Assembly: GCA_018500075.1 (NCBI GenBank)
Contig: JAHBAN010000027.1
Coordinates: forward strand, 1 to 21,960
Source: Flavobacteriia bacterium
GTDB lineage: Bacteria; Bacteroidota; Bacteroidia; Flavobacteriales; Flavobacteriaceae
Length of the DNA stretch: 21,960 nt
Direction of reading: 5' to 3'
Positions within the stretch are counted from its first letter, which is position 1, and every line of letters begins with the position of its first letter. Shown here piece by piece: positions 15,129 through 21,850 of the stretch. A program made the translations under genes and the position numbers. Under the pieces are notes generated by a model, which saw only the letters and a program-made list of their open reading frames with translations, was not told where the DNA came from and made no database searches.

Positions 15129-15903
15129 CCTTGCCCCAGGGGCCGAAATCAGCCTCGATCACCGTATCAGGGGGGCATTCGAGCGGGCGGATGAAGCTGC
15201 CGGACAGGATGATCTGACCGGCTTTGATCTGCTGGCCGTAGCGCTCCATACGGGCGGCCAGCCAGATGATCCCTTGCACCGGATCGTTGAGCACACCTGC
15301 GCCAAGGCCCGTCTCCTCGACCTGCCCGTTGGCCGCAACGATCGCCCCGACCCACCGCAGATCGGCGGCAGGATCAAAACGCCCGTCGCCCAGCACGACC
15401 CCCGCGTTGGCGGCATTGTCTGAAATCGTGTCAAATATCTTGCGGCTCTGGCCTGTGGCCGGGTCTGTGCGCAGAATGCGCGTGTCGAGTATTTCAAGGC
15501 TGGGGGCCACATAGTCTGTCGCTGCGATGACCTCTTGGCGCGTGACACGGCCCTTGAGCGGGGCATTCATCACAAAGGCGATCTCGGCTTCAACCCGCGG
15601 CTGGATAAAGCGGCCTTTGGGAATGCGTGCGCCGTTTGAAAAGACCATATCCTCAAGCAAAATGCCGCTGTCGGGAATGTCTATGCCGAGCGCCATTTGC
15701 ATCGCGCGAGAGGTAAGCCCGATTTTCCAGCCAACCGGCTTGACGCCAGCGGCCTGCTTGAGCGCCACAAATGCGGCCTGAATGGCATAGGCGTCATCCA
15801 TTGTGATGTCGGGGTAGGCGACGGAGAGAAGCCCCGTTTGCACGCCTGTCTGCTCGGCCTCAAACAACGCTTTGGCGGCGGTTCTGATCTCTTCGGGGGT
15901 CAT
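15109..15903 (-). CDS. hpaH: 2-oxo-hept-4-ene-1,7-dioate hydratase (HpaH/HpcG)
   Basis: Adds water to 2-oxo-hept-4-ene-1,7-dioate in homoprotocatechuate breakdown, giving the substrate of the HpaI aldolase. The 264 residues match the family length. Visible signatures are PVGWKIGLTSRAMQMALGIDIPDSG (about 56-80), the magnesium-binding acids in VEAEIAF (Glu105, Glu107) and SLEILD (Glu137), and GAGVLNDPVQGIIWLA. It is the last gene of the hpa operon and overlaps the hpaG stop by four bases (ATGA). Its 3' end runs 20 bases into the convergent PhnM-like gene, so no terminator can lie between them. The related 2-oxopent-4-enoate hydratase is the main alternative, but the operon makes HpaH the better call. 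Confidence 0.9.
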   Translation of the reverse strand: MTPEEIRTAAKALFEAEQTGVQTGLLSVAYPDITMDDAYAIQAAFVALKQAAGVKPVGWKIGLTSRAMQMALGIDIPDSGILLEDMVFSNGARIPKGRFIQPRVEAEIAFVMNAPLKGRVTRQEVIAATDYVAPSLEILDTRILRTDPATGQSRKIFDTISDNAANAGVVLGDGRFDPAADLRWVGAIVAANGQVEETGLGAGVLNDPVQGIIWLAARMERYGQQIKAGQIILSGSFIRPLECPPDTVIEADFGPWGKVSCHFE

Positions 15904-16757
15904 TCGTCTCTCACTGTGTTGCGCAGCTCGCCAATGCCCTCGGCGGCGACGATGATTTCGTCGCCCGGCATAAGAAAGCGCGGCGGATCAAAGCGCGCGC
16001 CGGCGCCTGTTGGGGTTCCTGTGATGATGATATCGCCGGGCACGAGGGTTGTGAATGTCGAGATATATTCGATCTGACGACGGATCGGAAAGAGCATCCG
16101 CGAGGTGCGGTCATCTTGGCGCAATTCGCCGTTGACATGGGTTGTCAGGCGGATGTCATCGAGCTGTTCTGCACGCTCGAATGGCACAAGCCAAGGGCCG
16201 ATTGCGCCCGAGCTGTCCCAGTTTTTGCCTTGGGTCACGTTGAATTTTGCATGGCGCACCCAGTCGCGCAAAGTGCCTTCATTACAGAGGGTTATGGCGG
16301 CAATGTGATCAAAAGCATCACCTTGCGAAATGCGCCGCCCCGCCTTGCCGATGATGATGGCGATTTCGCCCTCGTAGTCGAGCTGGGGCGTTTCGGGGGG
16401 CCGCAAGAGCGCCTCGCCGTGGCCTGTAAAACTGCGCGCGAACCGCGGGAAAAGCGACATATTGGGCGGGGCATCCTGCCCGTCTTTATACTCGGCGTTG
16501 CGGTCGGGAAAGTTGACGCCCACGCAGATGATTTTCTCCGGGTCCGGCACGGGGATCGCATAGCTGAAGCTGCCGTTTGAGTGCGTGATGGGGCGGCCCT
16601 CGGCGGCTTGGGCAAGCGCCGGCAAGGCTGCGGCTATGATCACATTGCGCAGGCTTGGCCACTGGGGGAAATCTGGCGACAGGGCGACAAAGCCCTCCAC
16701 AGAGATGGCACCATAGAGCTGGCCTTCCGGGGTGTTCACAGTTGCGAAATTCATCAT
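15900..16757 (-). CDS. hpaG: FAH-family protein, probable HpaG decarboxylase/isomerase (single domain)
   Basis: A 285-residue fumarylacetoacetate-hydrolase-fold protein. In this operon it should decarboxylate 5-oxo-pent-3-ene-1,2,5-tricarboxylate and/or isomerise the product. The signature VGVNFPDRNAEY (about 79-90) opens the FAH domain. Metal ligands are expected at Glu129 and Glu131 (DYEGEIAIIIG) and in TLCNEGTLRDW (Glu160 region), and ITGTPTGAG (245-253) follows. E. coli HpaG has two such domains in about 430 residues, so this is a one-domain form and another protein may be needed for the second activity. Two tandem ATG codons (16757, 16754) are possible starts; AGGA lies five bases before the first. 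Alternatives are fumarylpyruvate hydrolase or ureidoglycolate lyase, less likely in this context. Confidence 0.82.
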   Translation of the reverse strand: MMNFATVNTPEGQLYGAISVEGFVALSPDFPQWPSLRNVIIAAALPALAQAAEGRPITHSNGSFSYAIPVPDPEKIICVGVNFPDRNAEYKDGQDAPPNMSLFPRFARSFTGHGEALLRPPETPQLDYEGEIAIIIGKAGRRISQGDAFDHIAAITLCNEGTLRDWVRHAKFNVTQGKNWDSSGAIGPWLVPFERAEQLDDIRLTTHVNGELRQDDRTSRMLFPIRRQIEYISTFTTLVPGDIIITGTPTGAGARFDPPRFLMPGDEIIVAAEGIGELRNTVRDE

Positions 16758-16767
16758 GCTCGTCCTG

Positions 16768-17751
16768 TTATGGCGCGATAATCGGGCTTGCGGCGAGCGC
16801 GCTGTCGCGTGTCTCAACACCGACAAATCCGGTGCCATGTTCAAACCAGCTGCGCGGTGCCGCTGCGCCCCAAAGGGTCTGGCGCTGGGGGTCTTTCAGA
16901 TCCCATTTGATTGGCTCAAGATCGGGGTCAACTGTTTGATAATCGGAACAATAAATCTCGATCCGATGGCCGTCAGGATCAAGGATATAGAGGAAAAACG
17001 CGTTGGAAATACCGTGTCGGCCCGGACCGCGCTCGATATTTTTGACATAGCCTGTGGTGGCCATCAGGTCGAGCAGATCAATAATATTGAGCGGGGTGGG
17101 AACCCAGAAAGCAACGTGGTGCATTCTTGGGCCTGTGCCGTTGGTGAAGGCCATGTCATGCACGCCGCCCTTGCGGTGCATCCAGGCAGCCCAGAGCTTT
17201 TTGCTGTCTTCATCCTCGGTGTATTCGGTGACGCGAAAGCCGAAAGCGCTATAAAAAGCGACCGAGGCGTCGACATCGGGGGAGAAGCAATTGAAGTGAT
17301 CAATGCGCAGCGGCTTGACCCCGTGATAGAGCGCATAATTCTGGTGAATCGGCGGGAGGCGGTCCATCTTGTGGTAGAATTCGAGTGGAATGCCGATGTT
17401 GTCACAGGTGAGCAGGGTGCGGCCCTGATAGGGGCGATCGACCCATGCGGTCGGACGGCCCATAGATTGGAAAAACGCCTGCGCCCTGTCCAGATCATCT
17501 TCATCAAAGGTCTTGAACCCCAGCACCTCGACAGTGCCCGGCTGGTCGGATTTTTGCAAAATAAGGCAGTGATGCCCGCGCTCTTCCATGGCGCGCAAAT
17601 AGATATGCGTCTCGCTCTCGTCTGTGATCTGAAACCCGAGAATTTCGGTATAAAAACGCTTGGATTGAGCGAGGTCTTTCACGTTCAGGCAGGCGTGTGA
17701 GAGACGTATCGTATTGAAATCAGGGTAAAGATTTGGTGCGGGAACGGGCAT
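16768..17751 (-). CDS. hpaD: 3,4-dihydroxyphenylacetate 2,3-dioxygenase, VOC (type I extradiol)
   Basis: Opens the homoprotocatechuate ring next to its hydroxyls to give 5-carboxymethyl-2-hydroxymuconate semialdehyde. The 327 residues form two vicinal-oxygen-chelate domains (about 14-130 and 147-270). The metal ligands fit His152 (RIDHFNC), His212 (MHHVAFW) and Glu265 (GHRIEIY), with His198 and Tyr255 at the second-sphere positions known from the Brevibacterium and Arthrobacter enzymes. Iron or manganese cannot be told apart by sequence. E. coli HpaD is a LigB-type protein with no relation to this one, so the operon uses a non-orthologous enzyme for the same step. GGAG lies seven bases before the ATG; 26 bases separate it from hpaE and 10 from hpaG. 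Confidence 0.93.
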   Translation of the reverse strand: MPVPAPNLYPDFNTIRLSHACLNVKDLAQSKRFYTEILGFQITDESETHIYLRAMEERGHHCLILQKSDQPGTVEVLGFKTFDEDDLDRAQAFFQSMGRPTAWVDRPYQGRTLLTCDNIGIPLEFYHKMDRLPPIHQNYALYHGVKPLRIDHFNCFSPDVDASVAFYSAFGFRVTEYTEDEDSKKLWAAWMHRKGGVHDMAFTNGTGPRMHHVAFWVPTPLNIIDLLDLMATTGYVKNIERGPGRHGISNAFFLYILDPDGHRIEIYCSDYQTVDPDLEPIKWDLKDPQRQTLWGAAAPRSWFEHGTGFVGVETRDSALAASPIIAP

Positions 17752-17777
17752 TGTCTGTCTCCGGTGTGTCTAGGGTG

Positions 17778-19289
17778 TCACGCGCCGAGGCGGGGGATTT
17801 TGTGCTCTCCGATGGCGAAGCCGATGTGCTTTTGCTCCATATAAAACTCAAAGCTCCAGTCGCCGCCGTCGCGGCCGATGCCAGAGGCTTTGACGCCGCC
17901 AAAGGGCGTGGGCAGGTGGCGGACGTTTTCGGAATTCACCCAGATCATGCCAGCTTCGAGCTTGTCTGTGAAGCGCATGGCGCGGGTGATATCCTGGGTC
18001 CAGACATAGCCGGTGAGGCCGTAGTCCACGCCATTGGCGATCTCGAGGGCCTCTTCTTCGGTCTCAAACGTCAGGGTCGTGAGAACGGGGCCAAAAATCT
18101 CTTCTTGGGCGATTCGCATATCGGGGGTGGCGTCTGTGAAGAGGGTCGGGCGAACGTAGTGGCCTTTGCCTTGGGGGGCTGTGCCGCCCGCGGCGAGCGT
18201 GGCGCCGTCTTTTTGGCCGATGTCAAAGTAGGAACAGACCTTGTCAAAATGAACCTTGTGAATGAGGGGGCCAATTTCTGTATTTAAATCAAGGGGATGG
18301 CCGACGCGAATGTTATTCACGCGGGCCACGAGCCTGTCAATAAATGCGCCCGCGATGGACTTGTGCAGCAGCAGACGGGAGGAGGATGTGCAGCGTTCGC
18401 CGTTGAGGGAGTAGATCATGAAGAGGGCGGCGTCGAGGGCGCGGTCAAGATCAGCATCGTCAAAAACAATGACCGGATTCTTACCGCCGAGTTCGAAGTG
18501 CACCCGCTTGAGCGATTCGGCCCCTTGGCGCATGATCATGGAGCCGGTTTTGCTCTCTCCGACAAAGGCGATGGCGCGGATCAGCTTGTGTTCGGTCAGC
18601 GCCTTTCCGGCCTCCTCGCCCAAGCCGTTCACAAGGTTCCAGACCCCGTCGGGCAAGCCCGCCTCGTGGGCAATCTCACAGAGGATGCTGGCCGTCACCG
18701 GGCTGAATTCGGCGGGTTTGTGGACCACGGTGCAGCCCGCCGCCAAAGCGGGCGCGATTTTCCATGTCGAGAGCATGAACGGCGTGTTCCATGGCGTGAT
18801 CACCCCGACAGGGCCGATGGGCACGCGGGTTGTCACATTCATCAGGGTTTGCGAGGGCAGCGACTGGCCATCGCGCGCGGCGGGGGCACGGTCCGCAAAA
18901 AAACGGAAATTCTCCGCGCCGCGCAGCGCCGCCTTGGACATAAAGCGCAGCGGCTGGCCGGTATCGAGACATTCGGCAAAGGCGATTTCTTCGGCGCGGG
19001 CTTCTATCCCGTCGGCAATTTTATGCAGTATTTTCTTGCGGTTGGTGGCAGGCATATCGCGCCATGCCGCGAAAGCGGCCTGAGCGGCGCGGGCGGCGGC
19101 GTCGATATCCGCAGCACCCGATCTGGCCACATGACAGAGGAAGCCTTCATCCACAGGGGAGTGGTTTTGAAAGGTTTCTCCGGAGAGCGCGGGCAGGCTT
19201 TGGCCGCCAATATGGTTCATCACCCCGCCCTCTTTGAAGCGGGCGAGATAGGCTTCGGCCTTGGCGATTGTGGCGGTGAGATCACTCAT
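17778..19289 (-). CDS. hpaE: 5-carboxymethyl-2-hydroxymuconate semialdehyde dehydrogenase
   Basis: NAD-dependent aldehyde dehydrogenase that oxidises the ring-cleavage product to 5-carboxymethyl-2-hydroxymuconate. It has 503 residues. The Rossmann segment includes PWNTPF (Asn168), the general base is Glu266 in FELGGKNP and the catalytic thiol is Cys300 in NGERCTSSSR. The C-terminal EEIFGPV and PFGGVKASGIGRDGG are standard. The ATG at 19289 is chosen because it overlaps the hpaF stop by eight bases (ATGAGTGA) and the conserved sequence begins just after it; the frame stays open upstream to 19520, but that part is hpaF read in another frame. Within the ALDH family the HpaE subgroup is indicated by the operon and by the strong general match. 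Confidence 0.93.
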   Translation of the reverse strand: MSDLTATIAKAEAYLARFKEGGVMNHIGGQSLPALSGETFQNHSPVDEGFLCHVARSGAADIDAAARAAQAAFAAWRDMPATNRKKILHKIADGIEARAEEIAFAECLDTGQPLRFMSKAALRGAENFRFFADRAPAARDGQSLPSQTLMNVTTRVPIGPVGVITPWNTPFMLSTWKIAPALAAGCTVVHKPAEFSPVTASILCEIAHEAGLPDGVWNLVNGLGEEAGKALTEHKLIRAIAFVGESKTGSMIMRQGAESLKRVHFELGGKNPVIVFDDADLDRALDAALFMIYSLNGERCTSSSRLLLHKSIAGAFIDRLVARVNNIRVGHPLDLNTEIGPLIHKVHFDKVCSYFDIGQKDGATLAAGGTAPQGKGHYVRPTLFTDATPDMRIAQEEIFGPVLTTLTFETEEEALEIANGVDYGLTGYVWTQDITRAMRFTDKLEAGMIWVNSENVRHLPTPFGGVKASGIGRDGGDWSFEFYMEQKHIGFAIGEHKIPRLGA

Positions 19290-19680
19290 GTCGGCTCTCT
19301 TTCTTGAGGTGGTCGCGGATGGAGCCTGCCTTGGGGCTGAGGCTGGTATCAATGTCACGCATTTCCATGGACAATGCGATGGACTGGGTCGCCATGCTCG
19401 GCGCAAGAAACCCTTCCAAAGCCTTGAAAATATGGGCGGTTGCGGCCTCTTTGGCCTCTTGGGAGCGGCCCTCGCGCAGGCGGATCGAGAGATCAAGAAA
19501 GGCGTGGGCCGGATTGCCATCGGCGATGCTCACATGATCGGCGCGAAAGGCGCGGATGCGAAGCCCGGCGAGGGGAAAGAGACCGGTTTGCAGCGCCGCG
19601 CGGCGCAGCGCCTCAAGCAGCGCGGGCATATCGACACGCGCCTCAAGATTGGCGGAATACTCTATGGAAAAATGCGGCAT
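19282..19680 (-). CDS. hpaF: 5-carboxymethyl-2-hydroxymuconate delta-isomerase
   Basis: Converts 5-carboxymethyl-2-hydroxymuconate to 5-oxo-pent-3-ene-1,2,5-tricarboxylate. The 132 residues match the tautomerase-fold HpaF/HpcD length. Pro2 follows the initiator methionine (MPHFSIEYSANLE), and after methionine removal it is the expected catalytic base. The later pattern GLRIRAFRADHVSIADGNPAHAFLDLSIRLREGR is typical of the family. AGGAG lies ten bases before the ATG. It is the first gene of the hpa operon and overlaps hpaE by eight bases. Upstream is a 335-nt region with operator-like repeats. Confidence 0.92.
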   Translation of the reverse strand: MPHFSIEYSANLEARVDMPALLEALRRAALQTGLFPLAGLRIRAFRADHVSIADGNPAHAFLDLSIRLREGRSQEAKEAATAHIFKALEGFLAPSMATQSIALSMEMRDIDTSLSPKAGSIRDHLKKESRHE

Positions 19681-19702
19681 CGGGGCAGGTCTCCTAATCT
19701 TG

Positions 19703-19714
19703 TTAACGTGTTAA
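19703..19714. promoter_or_regulatory. TTAAC-GT-GTTAA dyad, candidate hpa operator
   Basis: Perfect inverted repeat TTAAC (19703-19707) / GTTAA (19710-19714) with a 2-base centre. It overlaps the candidate -10 box of the hpa promoter, and a second arm pair CCTAAT (19693-19698) / ATTAGG (19714-19719) surrounds it. Homoprotocatechuate operons are commonly controlled by the MarR-type repressor HpaR, and such a short dyad over the -10 would suit it. The regulator is not in this window, so its identity is inference. Confidence 0.5.
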
Positions 19715-19736
19715 TTAGGTGGGCGGCGTGAGTCAA
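19708..19736 (-). promoter_or_regulatory. Candidate hpa operon promoter
   Basis: On the minus strand: TTGACT (19736-19731), a 17-base spacer, TAACAC (19713-19708). The -35 is strong and the -10 moderate, as often seen in regulated promoters. The predicted start near 19701 leaves a leader of about 20 bases containing AGGAG before hpaF. Confidence 0.5.
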
Positions 19737-19813
19737 GTGTTAACTGAGTGTGACGGCTGCGTCAGGCAGGGTTAACGGCGCGGTGGCGGGCTGATTCGGG
19801 GGGGGTGATATCT

Positions 19814-19841
19814 GTGCACACCCCGTGCACAAAGCGTGCAC
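19814..19841. repeat. Three GTGCAC palindromes with exact 11-bp period
   Basis: GTGCAC occurs at 19814-19819, 19825-19830 and 19836-19841, each unit starting 11 bases after the last, about one helical turn. The first is extended to TGTGCACA. They lie about 130 bases upstream of hpaF. Same-face spacing suggests cooperative binding by a regulator; no known site is recognised. Confidence 0.75.
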
Positions 19842-19966
19842 CGCCCGTTCAGCGGCCCTGTTAAGACAAAATTAGCTAATGCTGCGCGCGGTGGGGCGCC
19901 GTGACGCGGGGCCGAGCGACGGCCGCGACGGGGCCGGAGAAACGGCGCGCAAGCTGTGGCGCGGAA

Positions 19967-19987
19967 GGTGCGCAGGGACTGCGCACC
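19967..19987 (-). other. 9-bp hairpin downstream of metG
   Basis: Perfect stem GGTGCGCAG (19967-19975) / CTGCGCACC (19979-19987) with a 3-base loop, about 28 bases after the metG stop. No T-run follows on the minus strand. It may be a Rho-linked or stabilising 3' structure of metG mRNA, or a dispersed intergenic repeat. Confidence 0.55.
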
Positions 19988-20015
19988 CTACGGCGGGGCG
20001 GATGCGCGGCGGAGC

Positions 20016-21728
20016 TTAGCTGCGGATGCCCGAGAAGCGCGCGGCCCAGTCTTCGCGCTCCTCATCCGTGATCTTGGCGAAGAGATTGTCAGGCACAGAA
20101 AAGCTGTGGCCCGCCTCAAGGCTTGTGAGGGCGGTGGCGACATCTTCGGGCCAGCTTGTGTCAAGCGTGTTCATCGCGACAAAGAGCTTGGCGGCGGTTG
20201 TCGGGATGAAGGGGGCTGCGAGCACGGCATAGAGGCGGATCAGATTGAGCGCGAGGCGGATTTGCGCGGCGGCGCGATCGGGGTCTTCCTTGAAGACCGA
20301 CCAGGGCGCGGCCTCTTGCAGATATTCGTTGCCCGCCGCCCAGATGGCGCGCAGCTCGGCGGCGGATTTGCGCACATCCATTGCTTCCATATGGCCCTCA
20401 TAGGCGCGGATGCGCTGTGTGAGATCGTCGATCAGCGCCTCTTCGGCAGGGCCATAGGCGCCCGCGCTTGGCACGGTTTCGTCAAATTTGGAGCGGCAGA
20501 ATTTGGTGACGCGCGAGACAAAGTTGCCCAAGACATCGGAGAGGTCTTTGTTGACGGCGGCTTGGAAGTTTTCCCATGTGAATTCGGCATCCGAGCTTTC
20601 GGGGGCATGGGACAAAAGCCACCAGCGCCAGACATCCGCTGGCAGAATTTCCAGCGCCTGATCCATAAAGACGCCACGGCCACGCGATGTGGAGAATTGC
20701 CCGCCTTCGTAATTGAGGTAGTTGAAGGATTTGATGTAATCGACGAGCTTCCATGGCTCGCCCGAGCCGAGAATGGTCGCGGGGAAGGAGAGCGTGTGGA
20801 AGGGGACATTGTCCTTGCCCATGAACTGCGTGTAGGTCACATCATCGGCGCCTTTGTCGGTGCGCCACCAGCGCTCCCAATCAGAGCCTTTACCTGCATC
20901 GACCCACTCCTGAGCGCAGGCGATATATTCGATCGGTGCGTCAAACCAGACGTAGAAGACCTTGCCCTCCATGCCCGGCCAGTCCTCGGAGCCGTTTTTG
21001 ACGGGGATGCCCCAGTCCAGATCGCGGGTGATGCCGCGGTCTTGCAGGCCGTCGCCGTCATTGAGCCATTTGTTGGCGATGGAAGTTGTCAGAACGGGCC
21101 AGTCTGTTTTGCTGTTGATCCAGTTTTGCAGATCGTCTCGCAGGTTGGATTGCTTGAGGTAGAGGTGCTTTGTTTCGCGCTCCTCAAGGTCGGTTGCGCC
21201 CGAGACCGAGGAGCGCGGATTGATCAGATCGGTCGGGTCGAGCTGTTTTGTGCAATTGTCGCATTGGTCGCCGCGTGCGTCTTCAAAGCCGCAGTTGGGG
21301 CAGGTGCCTTCGATATAGCGATCGGGCAGGAAGCGGCCATCGGCTTTGGAATAGATCTGGGTTTCGCTGACCTCTTTGATCAGGCCCTGGCGGGCGAGGG
21401 CACCGGCGAAATGCTGGGTGAGCGCGTGGTTTTGGGCGCTGGAGGAGCGGCCGAAGTGATCAAAGCTGAGGCCGAAGCCCTCGGCGATCCTGGCTTGGAC
21501 ATCATGCATCTCGGCGCAATACGCGGCCACGGGCTTGCCGGCCTTGGCGGCAGCGAGTTCGGCCGGGGTTCCGTGTTCGTCGGTGGCGCAGAGGAAGAGC
21601 ACCTCATGGCCGCGCTGGCGCAGGTAGCGGGCGTAGAGATCGGCGGGAAGCTGGGAGCCGACGAGGTTGCCCAGATGTTTGATCCCGTTGATGTAGGGGA
21701 TTGCCGAGGTGATGAGGTGACGTGCCAT
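20016..21728 (-). CDS. metG: Methionyl-tRNA synthetase
   Basis: Charges tRNA-Met for initiation and elongation. The 570 residues cover a complete class I enzyme without the C-terminal dimerisation domain found in E. coli MetG. The N-terminus holds the HIGH-type motif as HLGN (18-21) in PYINGIKHLGN. A single zinc knuckle has Cys143, Cys146, Cys156 and Cys159, and WFDAPIEYIA (about 261-270) is the methionine-pocket stretch. The KMSKS loop reads QFSTSR (344-349), where the first lysine of the usual KFSxS is Gln. The anticodon-binding helical domain follows from about 390. The ribosome site before the ATG at 21728 is weak (AAGG). It appears to be a single-gene unit, with hairpins on both sides. 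Confidence 0.97.
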   Translation of the reverse strand: MARHLITSAIPYINGIKHLGNLVGSQLPADLYARYLRQRGHEVLFLCATDEHGTPAELAAAKAGKPVAAYCAEMHDVQARIAEGFGLSFDHFGRSSSAQNHALTQHFAGALARQGLIKEVSETQIYSKADGRFLPDRYIEGTCPNCGFEDARGDQCDNCTKQLDPTDLINPRSSVSGATDLEERETKHLYLKQSNLRDDLQNWINSKTDWPVLTTSIANKWLNDGDGLQDRGITRDLDWGIPVKNGSEDWPGMEGKVFYVWFDAPIEYIACAQEWVDAGKGSDWERWWRTDKGADDVTYTQFMGKDNVPFHTLSFPATILGSGEPWKLVDYIKSFNYLNYEGGQFSTSRGRGVFMDQALEILPADVWRWWLLSHAPESSDAEFTWENFQAAVNKDLSDVLGNFVSRVTKFCRSKFDETVPSAGAYGPAEEALIDDLTQRIRAYEGHMEAMDVRKSAAELRAIWAAGNEYLQEAAPWSVFKEDPDRAAAQIRLALNLIRLYAVLAAPFIPTTAAKLFVAMNTLDTSWPEDVATALTSLEAGHSFSVPDNLFAKITDEEREDWAARFSGIRS

Positions 21729-21793
21729 GCTTGAGCCTTTGTCTTCTGCTTTGGGCGGTGTTTAGCTCATGGCGGCGCGGGGTTCTACAGGTT

Positions 21794-21850
21794 TCGGATT
21801 TTCGCTTTGCGAAAATCCGACCCGTGCGAGAGGGGCTTTGCCCCCCTCGC
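21794..21850. repeat. Tandem hairpins upstream of metG
   Basis: The first is a perfect 12-bp stem, TCGGATTTTCGC (21794-21805) / GCGAAAATCCGA (21809-21820), with a TTT loop. The second, six bases on, is GCGAGAGGGG (21826-21835) / CCCCCCTCGC (21841-21850), pairing at 9 of 10 positions with a 5-base loop. A third imperfect dyad (CGCTTTG / CAAAG-GCG) lies at about 21863-21882. No T-run follows. I recall similar hairpin clusters between genes in roseobacters, so this may be a dispersed intergenic element or the 3' structure of a gene beyond the window. Confidence 0.65.

Larger units (their letters stand above)
19681..20015. other. 335-nt regulatory region between hpaF and metG
   Basis: Contains, in order from the hpaF side: a TTAAC/GTTAA dyad over a candidate promoter, further TTAAC or GTTAA half-sites at 19740 and near 19771, three GTGCAC palindromes 11 bp apart (19814-19841), an AT-rich patch with a TTAGCTAA palindrome near 19871, a very GC-rich stretch, and a 9-bp hairpin (19967-19987) just beyond the metG stop. 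No coding sequence is convincing here. Confidence 0.6.

Noticed and set aside
16732..17700. 322-codon plus-strand frame antisense to hpaD
   Set aside because: No domain match, and hpaD on the other strand has the full set of metal ligands.
18297..19307. 336-codon plus-strand frame antisense to hpaE
   Set aside because: Composition is that of a shadow frame; hpaE has all its catalytic motifs on the minus strand.
19290..19520. 77-codon N-terminal extension of hpaE
   Set aside because: The extension is hpaF read out of frame; conserved dehydrogenase sequence starts after the ATG at 19289, which has the coupled ATGAGTGA overlap.
19814..19841. GTGCAC repeats as a CRISPR or plasmid iteron array
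   Set aside because: Units are six bases with 5-base gaps, far too short for CRISPR, and there is no replication initiator gene or AT-rich origin next to them.
19956..21734. 592-codon open frame on the plus strand antisense to metG
   Set aside because: It mirrors metG almost end to end. Strong third-position GC bias leaves the antisense frame free of stops, and the translation has no recognisable domain.
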